The position numbers and the translations under genes are program-made. A stretch of 64,000 nt of DNA, from the NCBI GenBank assembly GCA_038253945.1, contig JBBSGR010000003.1, positions 225,334 through 289,333 on the forward strand. The letters run 5' to 3'. This stretch comes from JBBRYW01 sp038253945 (lineage in GTDB: Bacteria > Actinomycetota > Thermoleophilia > Gaiellales > Gaiellaceae). Below, piece by piece: positions 7,502 through 15,098 of the stretch. The notes below the pieces were generated by a model. That model was given only the letters and a program-made list of their open reading frames with translations. It was not told the DNA's origin and searched no databases. Position 1 is the stretch's first letter, and each line of letters begins with the position of its first letter.

Positions 7502-10054
7502 TCAGGCGCCGAGGCCTTCGACGAGAGCCCGCTCGGCGGCCGCGAGCGCCTCCGACAGCTTCTCCGGGTCGCGGCCGCCCGCGCGCGCCATCGTCGGCCG
7601 GCCTCCGCCGCCGCCGCCGACGAGCGCCGCCGCCGTCTTGACGACGTCCGCCGCGCTGACGCGCTCTGCGACACTCGGGTCGAAGTTGGCAACCAGGTGG
7701 ACGCGCCCGTCCTCCCGGGCGCCGAGCACGACCGCAGCCGGACTGCGCCGCTGCTTCTCGCGGTCGGAGACCTCGAGCACCTGGTCGGCGTCGGCGTCAC
7801 GCAGCTCCGCGACGAAGACGTTGACGCCGCCCACCTCCCGCTCACGCTGATCCGTCAGCTCGAGTGCCCGTCCAGGCTCCGCAGTCGGCTTCCGGGCTTC
7901 CTTCCGCACCCGCTCCAGCTCGACGCGAAGCTGAGCCGCCTCGGCGGCCCGCTCGTGCAGCAGCGCGAATGCCCCGCCGGAAGTCACCGCTTCGATCCTG
8001 CGCGCGCCTGCACCGACGGATCCCTCGGAGAGGATCGCGAACGGCCCGATCTCGGCGGTCGAGCGGACGTGCGTTCCGCCGCACAGCTCCCGGGTGAAGT
8101 CGGGAACCTCGATCACGCGGACCTCGTCGCCGTACTTCTCGCCGAAGAGCATCGTCGCGCCGAGCTTCCGCGCCTCGTCGATCGGCACGACGAACGCGCG
8201 CACCGGCAGGTTCTGGAACACCCGCTCGTTGACCCGCCGCTCGACCTCCTCGCGCTCCTCCGCCGTGAGCGCCTCACCGTGGGTGAAGTCGAAGCGCAGC
8301 TTGTCGGGGCGGACCGCGGATCCGGCTTGCCGCACGTGCTCGCCGAGCACGTCGCGAAGCGCTCGGTGCAGGAGATGCGTGGCGGTGTGGTTCGCCATCG
8401 TCGGGAAGCGGACGCTCCACCGCACGACGGCGCGAACGCGATCCTCCGCCGAGAACCCCTCGCCGCTGAACAGGAGCGCCTGATCGTCCTCGAAGCGATA
8501 GGCCGCCTGCAGGTCGGCGCGCGCGCCCGTCTGCTCGCTCTCGATGAACCCGGCGTCGGTCACCTGGCCGCCGCCTTCCGGATAGAACGGCGAGTCCCGG
8601 AGCTTGGCGAGGAAGAGGCCGTCCTCGACCGGCTCGAGCGCACCGATCTGGGTGAGCGCCTCGATCTTCTCGTAGCCGACGAAGTCCGTCCGGAAGCCCG
8701 CGCCGAGCGCGAAATCCGCAGCACGCCTATTGTCGCGCGAGATCGCGGCGCGCGAACGCTGGCGCTGCTCGGCCATCAGCCGTGTGAACTCCTCCACGTC
8801 GACGCCGAGCCCGCGCTCTCGCGCGAGCTCCTGGGTCAGCTCGAGCGGGAAGCCGAAGGTGTCGTGGAGCTTGAACGCAGCCTCGCCCGCGATGTCGCTG
8901 CCGCGCTCGGCGATCTCCTCGAAGAGCCGCAGGCCGCGGGCCAGCGTCTCCGAGAAGCGCTCCTCCTCGGCCGTCAGGATGCGGTGGATCTCGGATCGGT
9001 GCTCCTCCAGTTCGGGATACCCGCCGGCCATCTGCTCGATCACGACGTCCGCGAGCCTCCCGAGGAACGGCGACTCGAGCCCGAGCCGGCCCGCCTGCTG
9101 CACTGCACGCCGCACGATCCGCCGCATCACATAGCCGCGGCCCTCGTTCGACGGCGACACGCCGTCGGCTGCGAGGAAGGTCATCCCGCGCCCGTGGTCG
9201 GCGAGGATTCGGTGCGCCTTCGCCGCGTCGGCCGACTCGCCGGAGCCGACACCGCTCTCCTCCTCGAGCCAGCGCATGATCGCCTGGTAGCCGTCCGTCT
9301 CGTAGACGGAGATCACGCCCTGTAGCACCGCGGCGGCGCGCTCCAGACCCATGCCCGTGTCGATGTTCTGCTTCGGCAGCGGCGTCAACGTCCCGTCGGA
9401 GTGCAGCTCGAACTCCATGAAGACGAGGTTCCAGAACTCGAGGAAGCGCTCGCACCTCGTACACGCGGGCGCGCAGTCGAGCTGCCCGCAGCCGTGCTCC
9501 TCGCCGCGGTCGTAGTACAGCTCCGAGTCCGGCCCGCAGGGCCCGGGGCCGCCGACCGACCAGAAGTTCTCGGTCCGCGGCAGCCGGACGATCCGCTCCG
9601 CCGGTTGCCCGATCGCCTCCCAGGCGCGGATCGCAACCTCGTCCGGGCCGAGACCAAGCTCGGGATCGCCCGCGAACACGCTCACCCAGAGGTTGTCCAG
9701 CTCGATTCGCATGTGCTCGGTCAGGAATTCCCAGGCGAGCTCGATCGCGCCTTCCTTGAAGTACCGGCCGAACGAAAAGTTGCCGAGCATCTCGAAGAAG
9801 GTCAGGTGGGACCCATCGAGGCCGACCTCGTCGATGTCCGGGGTGCGGAAGCACTTCTGTGCGGTCGTGAGCAGCGGGGCCGGCGGCTGCTCGCGGCCGA
9901 GGAAGAACGGCATCAGCGGCTGCATGCCGGCGCTGTTCAGGAGCGTCGAGCGGTCGTCCGCCCTCGGAATGAGTGACCACGACGGATGGTAGGCATGCCC
10001 CTTCGACTCGAAGAAAGCGCGATACCCCGCCCGCAACTCGGCCGTCGTCTTCAT
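7502..10054 (-). CDS. alaS: Alanyl-tRNA synthetase
   Basis: 850 residues, close to the usual 870-880. It charges tRNA-Ala. Order of parts: class II catalytic core (opening TTAELRAGYRAFFESKGH, then FTFEML-like FFEMLGNFSFGRYFK), tRNA recognition, editing domain with HTATHLLH near residue 553 and CGGTH near 657 that bind the zinc needed to deacylate mischarged tRNA, and the C-terminal DHHA1 domain with a glycine-rich end. ATG 10054 fits the family N-terminus; longer upstream frames do not. A partial copy of its 3' end lies 590 nt downstream. Confidence 0.97.
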   Translation of the reverse strand: MKTTAELRAGYRAFFESKGHAYHPSWSLIPRADDRSTLLNSAGMQPLMPFFLGREQPPAPLLTTAQKCFRTPDIDEVGLDGSHLTFFEMLGNFSFGRYFKEGAIELAWEFLTEHMRIELDNLWVSVFAGDPELGLGPDEVAIRAWEAIGQPAERIVRLPRTENFWSVGGPGPCGPDSELYYDRGEEHGCGQLDCAPACTRCERFLEFWNLVFMEFELHSDGTLTPLPKQNIDTGMGLERAAAVLQGVISVYETDGYQAIMRWLEEESGVGSGESADAAKAHRILADHGRGMTFLAADGVSPSNEGRGYVMRRIVRRAVQQAGRLGLESPFLGRLADVVIEQMAGGYPELEEHRSEIHRILTAEEERFSETLARGLRLFEEIAERGSDIAGEAAFKLHDTFGFPLELTQELARERGLGVDVEEFTRLMAEQRQRSRAAISRDNRRAADFALGAGFRTDFVGYEKIEALTQIGALEPVEDGLFLAKLRDSPFYPEGGGQVTDAGFIESEQTGARADLQAAYRFEDDQALLFSGEGFSAEDRVRAVVRWSVRFPTMANHTATHLLHRALRDVLGEHVRQAGSAVRPDKLRFDFTHGEALTAEEREEVERRVNERVFQNLPVRAFVVPIDEARKLGATMLFGEKYGDEVRVIEVPDFTRELCGGTHVRSTAEIGPFAILSEGSVGAGARRIEAVTSGGAFALLHERAAEAAQLRVELERVRKEARKPTAEPGRALELTDQREREVGGVNVFVAELRDADADQVLEVSDREKQRRSPAAVVLGAREDGRVHLVANFDPSVAERVSAADVVKTAAALVGGGGGGRPTMARAGGRDPEKLSEALAAAERALVEGLGA

Positions 10055-10097
10055 GGAGAGATTGTACGGAGGTGTTGCGCGCTGGCAGGATTCGCCG

Positions 10098-10544
10098 ATG
10101 CGCCGTGCGATCCCAATCGCCCTCACCCTCGCGCTAGCGGCGGCCGGGATCGCCGGCGCCTCTCGAGCAGCGCCTCGCACCTATACGCCCCGGCAAGTGA
10201 AGAGCGCCTTCCACGCCCGAACCGGCATTTTTCTCGTCCGTTTCGGCGCTGCGTCAACCCGCGACGTGACCTCACTCCGCACGCTGCCCCACCGGACCGC
10301 GCGATTCGGCGACTTCCAGCTCTTCGTCTTCCGGCCGGCGGCGATCGCGCGCATGCGCAAGGCCTTCACGCACGGTGTCAAGCCGGACGGCCAGCACATC
10401 TACTGGGTACCGGACCAGGCGGGTGGTCAGATCGCGCTGACGCTGCACGGGGGAAACCTCGCCCTCGGTTGGTTCCCGCCAAACGGAGCCCATCTCGTGG
10501 ATGCGCGCTGGCAGCGGCTGCAGACCGCGATGCGGCGGATTTAG
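10098..10544 (+). CDS. Secreted hypothetical protein
   Basis: 148 residues from ATG 10098. The N-terminus (MRRAIPIALTLALAAAGIAG, then ASRA) is a typical signal peptide with a likely cut near residue 24. The mature part has no cysteines and no motif I recognise. It is divergent from alaS, 43 nt between starts, and its 3' end overlaps the next, convergent gene by 4 nt. Confidence 0.65.
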   Translation: MRRAIPIALTLALAAAGIAGASRAAPRTYTPRQVKSAFHARTGIFLVRFGAASTRDVTSLRTLPHRTARFGDFQLFVFRPAAIARMRKAFTHGVKPDGQHIYWVPDQAGGQIALTLHGGNLALGWFPPNGAHLVDARWQRLQTAMRRI

Positions 10545-11149
10545 GCCGTCTGCCGCCGGTAGAGCAGGATCGCCAGCACGGGCACGAGGGGCACCAGCGC
10601 CAGGAACGACACCCAGGGGACGGGGGTGACGGACACGACCGCCAGCACGACGGACACCCAGCCGATCCATGTCGGCAGGCCCCCGTGATGAAGCACCGAG
10701 ATGCCGACTGACAGGAGCATCAGCGCGTTGCCGACTGCGATCGTCACGAACATGTCGGCCGTGTTGAGCACGTTGAGCGTCTGCGTCACCGCCGCCGGAA
10801 CATCGCCGGCCGAGTCCTGGGCGGCGAGACCGAAGCCCGCATAGACGGTCAGCCCGACCGCGAGGATCACGGTGCCGGCGAAGGCGGTCGACGGGAGAAT
10901 GCTCCGGCCTCCCCCGGGGCGGCGCAGGGCCTGTCGCAGGCTGGCGCCGAACCAGACGAAAGCCACCGCCGCAAGCTCGAACAGGGTCGAGGCGACCCGC
11001 TGCACCGTGGCGTTGTCGCGGTAGTAGGAGACGACCTTCTGGGCCGGGTCGTCGCTGCTCGGTGTGCTACCTGTGACGATGAACTCCGCGAGCAGCAAGG
11101 CGACGGCAACCACTCCCGCGAACGGGGCGAGGCGTTCCAAACGGCTCAT
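10541..11149 (-). CDS. Integral membrane protein, unknown function
   Basis: 202 residues from ATG 11149, with about six hydrophobic helices starting at LAPFAGVVAVALLLAEFIV. A periplasmic loop after helix 1 holds SDDPAQKVVSYYRDN, a pattern I associate with actinobacterial DUF4386-like membrane proteins, though this is not certain. Longer starts up to 11272 would add a non-hydrophobic, low-complexity leader and are less likely. The 169-nt gap on its upstream side separates it from the sigma factor gene. Confidence 0.65.
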   Translation of the reverse strand: MSRLERLAPFAGVVAVALLLAEFIVTGSTPSSDDPAQKVVSYYRDNATVQRVASTLFELAAVAFVWFGASLRQALRRPGGGRSILPSTAFAGTVILAVGLTVYAGFGLAAQDSAGDVPAAVTQTLNVLNTADMFVTIAVGNALMLLSVGISVLHHGGLPTWIGWVSVVLAVVSVTPVPWVSFLALVPLVPVLAILLYRRQTA

Positions 11150-11318
11150 GCGAGGCTCCGTCACGCTTTGACGCGATTTCAAGGGATCCTCTCGGTCGGC
11201 GGAGCTGGGTGTCAATTCGCCGAATGGAACCAAGATGGAAGCTTCGAAGTCCCGGGGGCGCTCGACCCCCACAACGTCTTCTCACTCAACCAGGACATCC
11301 CCCGAGCATGACGTCGGG

Positions 11319-12095
11319 CTAGCGAGTCTCAGCCCGCACCGGCTCGGTCTCCTCGAAGTCGATCTCCTCGCGGATCTTCTCGAGCGAGCGGCGGATCAGC
11401 CGGGAGACGTGCATCTGAGAGATTCCAACCTCCTGGGCTATCTGCGACTGCGTCAACCCCTTGAAGAAGCGGAGATGGAGAATCATGCGCTCGCGCTCGT
11501 CGAGAGCCCGCAGCCCCGGCTCCAGAACGGCCCACTCCTCCGAGATCTCGTACCGCGGCTCTTCTGTGCCGAGCGAGTCGAGCGGGTCGAGGTCGCCGTC
11601 CTCGTCGCCGTCTCCTCCGCCCGCCGAGAGGGAGACCGAGCTGTAGGCTCGCCCGCTCTCGAGCGCCTCCAGCACCTCCTCCTCGTTCGCGCCGGCCGCC
11701 TCGGCCAGCTCCGCGATCGTCGGCGAGCGGCCGAGCTGGACGGTCAACGTCTCGACCAGGCGCGAGAGCTGGACGTTCAGCTCCTGGAGGCCGCGCGGAA
11801 CCCGAACCGACCACCCCTTGTCGCGGAAGTGCCGCTTGATCTCGCCGATGATGTTCGGCGTCGCGTAGGTCGTGAGCTCGACGCCCCGGTTCAGGTCGAA
11901 GCGGTCGATCGCCTTGATCAGGCCAATCGCGCCGATCTGCATCAGATCCTCGAGCTGCTCGCCGCGGTAGCTGTAGCGGCGCGCCAGAGATCGCACGAGC
12001 GACATGTACTGCTCGATCAGCTGCTCGCGCGCGGCGAGGTCGCCCTGCTCGTGGTAGCGGCGCAAGAGCACCTTCTCGGCTCGCTCCGGCGGCAC
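11319..12095 (-). CDS. SigB/SigF-type RNA polymerase sigma factor
   Basis: 258 residues. Region 2 (MSLVRSLARRYSYRG, QIGAIGLIKAIDRFD, TYATPNIIGEIKRHFRDK), region 3 (VRVPRGLQELN) and region 4 (RERMILHLRFFKGLTQSQIA with a helix-turn-helix) are in the order of group 3 general-stress/sporulation sigma factors. An acidic insert lies between regions 3 and 4. I chose GTG 12095 because the upstream gene's TAG shares its last base with this GTG, which implies translational coupling; ATG 12143 is the alternative. It presumably directs transcription of a stress regulon under control of the RsbW-like protein encoded just upstream. Confidence 0.9.
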   Translation of the reverse strand: MPPERAEKVLLRRYHEQGDLAAREQLIEQYMSLVRSLARRYSYRGEQLEDLMQIGAIGLIKAIDRFDLNRGVELTTYATPNIIGEIKRHFRDKGWSVRVPRGLQELNVQLSRLVETLTVQLGRSPTIAELAEAAGANEEEVLEALESGRAYSSVSLSAGGGDGDEDGDLDPLDSLGTEEPRYEISEEWAVLEPGLRALDERERMILHLRFFKGLTQSQIAQEVGISQMHVSRLIRRSLEKIREEIDFEETEPVRAETR

Positions 12096-12493
12096 TATGC
12101 CGCCCTCTTCGGCACGTCGAGAAGCTTCGTCAGCCGCACCCACTGGCCGTCCGCCTCGTCGGCGAGGTCGACCCGGTCGGACACCGCTTCGAGAATCCGG
12201 CGAAGGCCGACCTCGTCGCCGGGCTCACGCGTCAGCTCCGCGCCAACGCCCTCGCTGAACGGCCCGACCGACGTCTCGATCTCGGTCTCGCTCAGACGAA
12301 GCGTGATCGTCACGACGGCGGCCGCCTCACGCCGGGCGAGCAGGCTCTCGAGCGCGATGCTCAAGTCCTCGAGACCCTCGAACGTGACCGGACGGCGAGT
12401 GGCGAGACCGCTCAGGACGAGCTGCGCGACGCCGTGGTAGGCGCGATCGCGCGGCATCTCGAGCGTGATCTCGTCGACGGTCGGCGCGGCCAC
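12095..12493 (-). CDS. RsbW-like anti-sigma factor (divergent HATPase fold)
   Basis: 132 residues, ATG 12493. The end pattern EVGLRRILEAVSDRVDLADE followed by WVRLTK fits the last part of small GHKL (histidine-kinase-like ATPase) anti-sigma factors such as RsbW/SpoIIAB. The N-box is altered: DLSIALESLLARR lacks the asparagine that coordinates Mg-ATP, so kinase activity is doubtful and it may bind sigma without phosphorylating an anti-anti-sigma factor. Its stop overlaps the sigma factor GTG by one base and it starts 10 nt after mnmA, so the three genes look co-transcribed. No STAS-type antagonist gene is present nearby. Confidence 0.72.
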   Translation of the reverse strand: MAAPTVDEITLEMPRDRAYHGVAQLVLSGLATRRPVTFEGLEDLSIALESLLARREAAAVVTITLRLSETEIETSVGPFSEGVGAELTREPGDEVGLRRILEAVSDRVDLADEADGQWVRLTKLLDVPKRAA

Positions 12494-12503
12494 CGAGGCG
12501 ATC

Positions 12504-13760
12504 CTAAGCGCTCGCGGAGCGGATCAGGCCCGCTCCGACGACCACGTCGTCGTCGTAGAGGACCGCAGCCTGGCCGAGAGCCACCCCGTACGCCGGCTCG
12601 TCGAGGGCGATCGCGAAGCCACGCGTCCGGTGCTCGGCCCTCCCCGGAAGCGCCGGCGAGCGGTACCGCAGCTTCGCGTCGACCCGGCCGGCGGGCGCGT
12701 AGAGACGACCCCTGACGCTGACGCTCCGGCGCGCGAGGGCCTCGCGCGGCCCGACCACGACGCGATTCGTCGCCGGGGCCGTCGCAATCGCATAGAGGGG
12801 GCCCCCGGCCGACACCCCGAGGCCGCGGCGCTGACCGGTCGTGAACCGCCAGAAGCCGTCGTGACGGCCGAGCTCGCGGCCCCGCTGATCCACGACCGCG
12901 CCCGTGCGGGAAGCCAGTCCGCGCCGCTCGAGGAAGCCGCGGTAGTCGCCACCCGCGAGGAAGCACGCGTCCTGGCTCTCCTGACGCTCCGCGGCGGCCA
13001 GCCCAGCACGCGCCGCCTGGGCTCGGGTCTCGCTCTTTCTCTGCTCGCCGAGCGGGAACCACAGCCGCTCGAGCCGACGCGGGTCGAGGCGCGCGAGCAT
13101 GTAGGACTGATCCTTGTCGCGGTCGGCGGCCCTGGCGAGCAGGAGCTGTCCACCTCTGTTGACGATGCGAGCGTAATGACCGGTCGCGAGCCGCGCTGCA
13201 CCGGCCCGACGGGAGAAGGCGAGCAGGGCCCCAAAGCGGAAGCTGCCGTTGCAGCGAACGCACGGGTTCGGCGTCTCACCGCGGGCGTAGCCGCGTACGA
13301 AGCCCTGCACCACCGACCGCCGGAAGTCGTCGCGTAGATCGAGGGTCACGTGCGGAAGGCGACGGGCGTGGCAGAGCTCCCGGGCGGCGATGACGGCGGC
13401 GGGCGAGCAACAGGCGCGCTCGGCGTCCGGCCCCTCGGGGTCGAGCCACAGCCGCAACGTCACTCCGACGGCGTGCTCACCGGCCCGGAGCAGCGTGACG
13501 GCGCTGTCGATGCCGCCGCTCATGGCGACCGCAACCCGGTCGGGGTGCGGAGGCGCCCGAAACACGGGAGCGAGAGCGTTGGCGAGAGCGTCGACCGGGA
13601 GCGTCTCACCGCCCACCGCCGCGGCCTCGAGCAGCGTCAGCCCGCGCAGCGAGGCGGAGAGGCCGTCGGCGTCGGCCTCCACGATCCGGTCGCGGTCGAT
13701 GCGTAGCCGCACGGAGGCCCAGCTACCACCGCTCGATGAATCCCCCGTTACCTCGATCAC
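12504..13760 (-). CDS. mnmA: tRNA 2-thiouridylase MnmA with extra N-terminal domain
   Basis: 418 residues; places sulfur on U34 of Lys, Glu and Gln tRNAs. The PP-loop SGGIDS (81-86), TPNPCVRCNG with Cys170, and QDACF with Cys266 give the ATP site and the catalytic cysteine pair. The C-terminal part is the usual beta-barrel. The first roughly 75 residues are extra: VRLRIDRDRIVEADADG followed by LRGLTLLEAAAV resembles the NifU/IscU scaffold fold but without its cysteines. The gene heads the string mnmA-anti-sigma-sigma. Confidence 0.9.
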   Translation of the reverse strand: MIEVTGDSSSGGSWASVRLRIDRDRIVEADADGLSASLRGLTLLEAAAVGGETLPVDALANALAPVFRAPPHPDRVAVAMSGGIDSAVTLLRAGEHAVGVTLRLWLDPEGPDAERACCSPAAVIAARELCHARRLPHVTLDLRDDFRRSVVQGFVRGYARGETPNPCVRCNGSFRFGALLAFSRRAGAARLATGHYARIVNRGGQLLLARAADRDKDQSYMLARLDPRRLERLWFPLGEQRKSETRAQAARAGLAAAERQESQDACFLAGGDYRGFLERRGLASRTGAVVDQRGRELGRHDGFWRFTTGQRRGLGVSAGGPLYAIATAPATNRVVVGPREALARRSVSVRGRLYAPAGRVDAKLRYRSPALPGRAEHRTRGFAIALDEPAYGVALGQAAVLYDDDVVVGAGLIRSASA

Positions 13761-13786
13761 GGAGCCAGGCTAGCCCAAAGACAGGT

Positions 13787-13814
13787 GCTTCCCCGGCCCG
13801 TGGGCCGGGGAAGC
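13787..13814 (-). terminator. GC-rich perfect hairpin upstream of mnmA
   Basis: A 13-bp perfect stem (GCTTCCCCGGCCC with its complement) with almost no loop. It lies between the RlpA-like gene and mnmA, both on the minus strand, and would end the upstream transcript. No T tract follows. A second smaller hairpin (ACCTGG/CCAGGT, 13853-13868) lies just before it in the direction of transcription. Confidence 0.65.
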
Positions 13815-13983
13815 GAAGCTCCACCACTGCCGATACTCCCGCCCCCGTAGGAACCTGGCATACCAGGTGGGTGCCCTGCCGCCTTCGACCAACGGTCTCG
13901 CCGGACTCGGGCTCCCTCTCAATGAGCGTTGGTTCTACATTGAAAAGCGGAACCACGCACAGGGTCGAGCGGGGGCAGTGTAG

Positions 13984-14427
13984 CTACCCGGCGTACCGCC
14001 AGTGGATGGGCTGGGTGCCGTGCACGCCCAGCAGCTTTGCGAGCTCGCCGGTGAGCTCGAACTCCTTGCCCGGGACGTACGGGCCCCGGTCGATCACCTG
14101 CGTGAGGACCGTCTTCTTGCCGTAGCGGATGAAAACCTTTACGTCGCAGGGAAGAACCGGATGGGCGACGCCGACGCTGAGCGCCGTGATGAGATGACCG
14201 CAGGCACTTCGCCGCCCCGTCGGACGCCTCGTCGGCCCGGCGAGCGCCGAGTACCAACCGCCGCCCGGGGCCGGAACCGACTTCGGCAGGGGCCCGCTGG
14301 GCTGCGAGTCGCGCGTCGCCGCGCCCGCGACTGCTCCGACCGCCGCGAGGAGCGCGACCGCGGCGAGCGTCAACTGCCTTTGCAGAAGCCCGGCCCAGAG
14401 CTGCGGTCCTCTGACGCTAGCGCTCAT
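13984..14427 (-). CDS. RlpA-like double-psi beta-barrel protein, membrane-anchored
   Basis: 147 residues from ATG 14427. One N-terminal hydrophobic segment (LTLAAVALLAAVGAVAGAA) acts as signal or anchor. After a Pro/Gly-rich spacer comes a short double-psi beta-barrel: CGHLITALSVGVAHPVLPC, then TQVIDRGPYVPGKEFELTG, ending in the family's GxxPIHW pattern. The RGPY motif with its Asp is the conserved feature of RlpA/expansin-type domains, which bind or cleave peptidoglycan glycan strands. Two cysteines could form a disulfide. Its start overlaps the upstream gene by 11 nt, so both are translated together. Confidence 0.78.
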   Translation of the reverse strand: MSASVRGPQLWAGLLQRQLTLAAVALLAAVGAVAGAATRDSQPSGPLPKSVPAPGGGWYSALAGPTRRPTGRRSACGHLITALSVGVAHPVLPCDVKVFIRYGKKTVLTQVIDRGPYVPGKEFELTGELAKLLGVHGTQPIHWRYAG

Positions 14428-15094
14428 CCTCGTCCCCGGAAGACACGCTCGGCGCCGTCCCTTCGGCCGCGACGGACTCGACAGGCTCCTGGCCTTCGAG
14501 CGTGCCGCCCTGCGCTCCGCTCCCATCTTCGGTGCCCTGCTCGCCGGCGCCGTCCTCGGCGACCTCTTCAGCTTGGGGCTCACTGGCGGGGTCGAGCTCG
14601 TCCAGCTCCTCGCGGCGTCGACGGCCGAACGGCCAGCGCCTGCGAGAAGGTTCCTGGGTCGGGGCAGGACCGCCCTCGAGCGGCGCCACCTCCGCGCCTG
14701 CTTGCGCCGTGCCCGGCGTCGCCGGAACCTCGATCAGCTGTTCCTCCCTCTCGGCGACGACGGAGCCGTTTGCGGGAGCGACCGCGGCGGGCTCCGCGAT
14801 CTCCTCCTCGTCGACGGCGACGCCCGGCTCCGTATCGACGCCCACGAGCTCGGCGGGCTCGGGCGCAGGTACTGCAGCTGGCTCGGGAGCGGACGTGACG
14901 ACCTCGAGCGGATCAACGAGCGGAGCGAACCGAGGCTGGCGGGACGCGATCAGCTCGAGCAGCGAGACGAGCAGCCATGCACCCGCCATGACGAGCACGA
15001 TCACGAGCGGGCGGACGTCGGCGATTGCCAGGCCGACGGCGACGAGGATCAGAAAGAGCGCCTCGAGTGCGAATCTGGGGCCTAGCCGTCCCAT
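14417..15094 (-). CDS. Two-helix membrane protein with long acidic tail
   Basis: 225 residues, ATG 15094. Two hydrophobic helices (about 8-27 and 29-50) are followed by a long Ala/Glu/Pro-rich, probably disordered region interrupted by one basic patch (RRRWPFGRRRRE near 150-161). No family recognised beyond a general resemblance to actinobacterial envelope proteins next to aspS. It lies 4 nt downstream of the aspS stop and overlaps the RlpA-like gene, so it belongs to the hisS-aspS string. Confidence 0.65.
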   Translation of the reverse strand: MGRLGPRFALEALFLILVAVGLAIADVRPLVIVLVMAGAWLLVSLLELIASRQPRFAPLVDPLEVVTSAPEPAAVPAPEPAELVGVDTEPGVAVDEEEIAEPAAVAPANGSVVAEREEQLIEVPATPGTAQAGAEVAPLEGGPAPTQEPSRRRWPFGRRRREELDELDPASEPQAEEVAEDGAGEQGTEDGSGAQGGTLEGQEPVESVAAEGTAPSVSSGDEDER

Positions 15095-15098
15095 CCTC

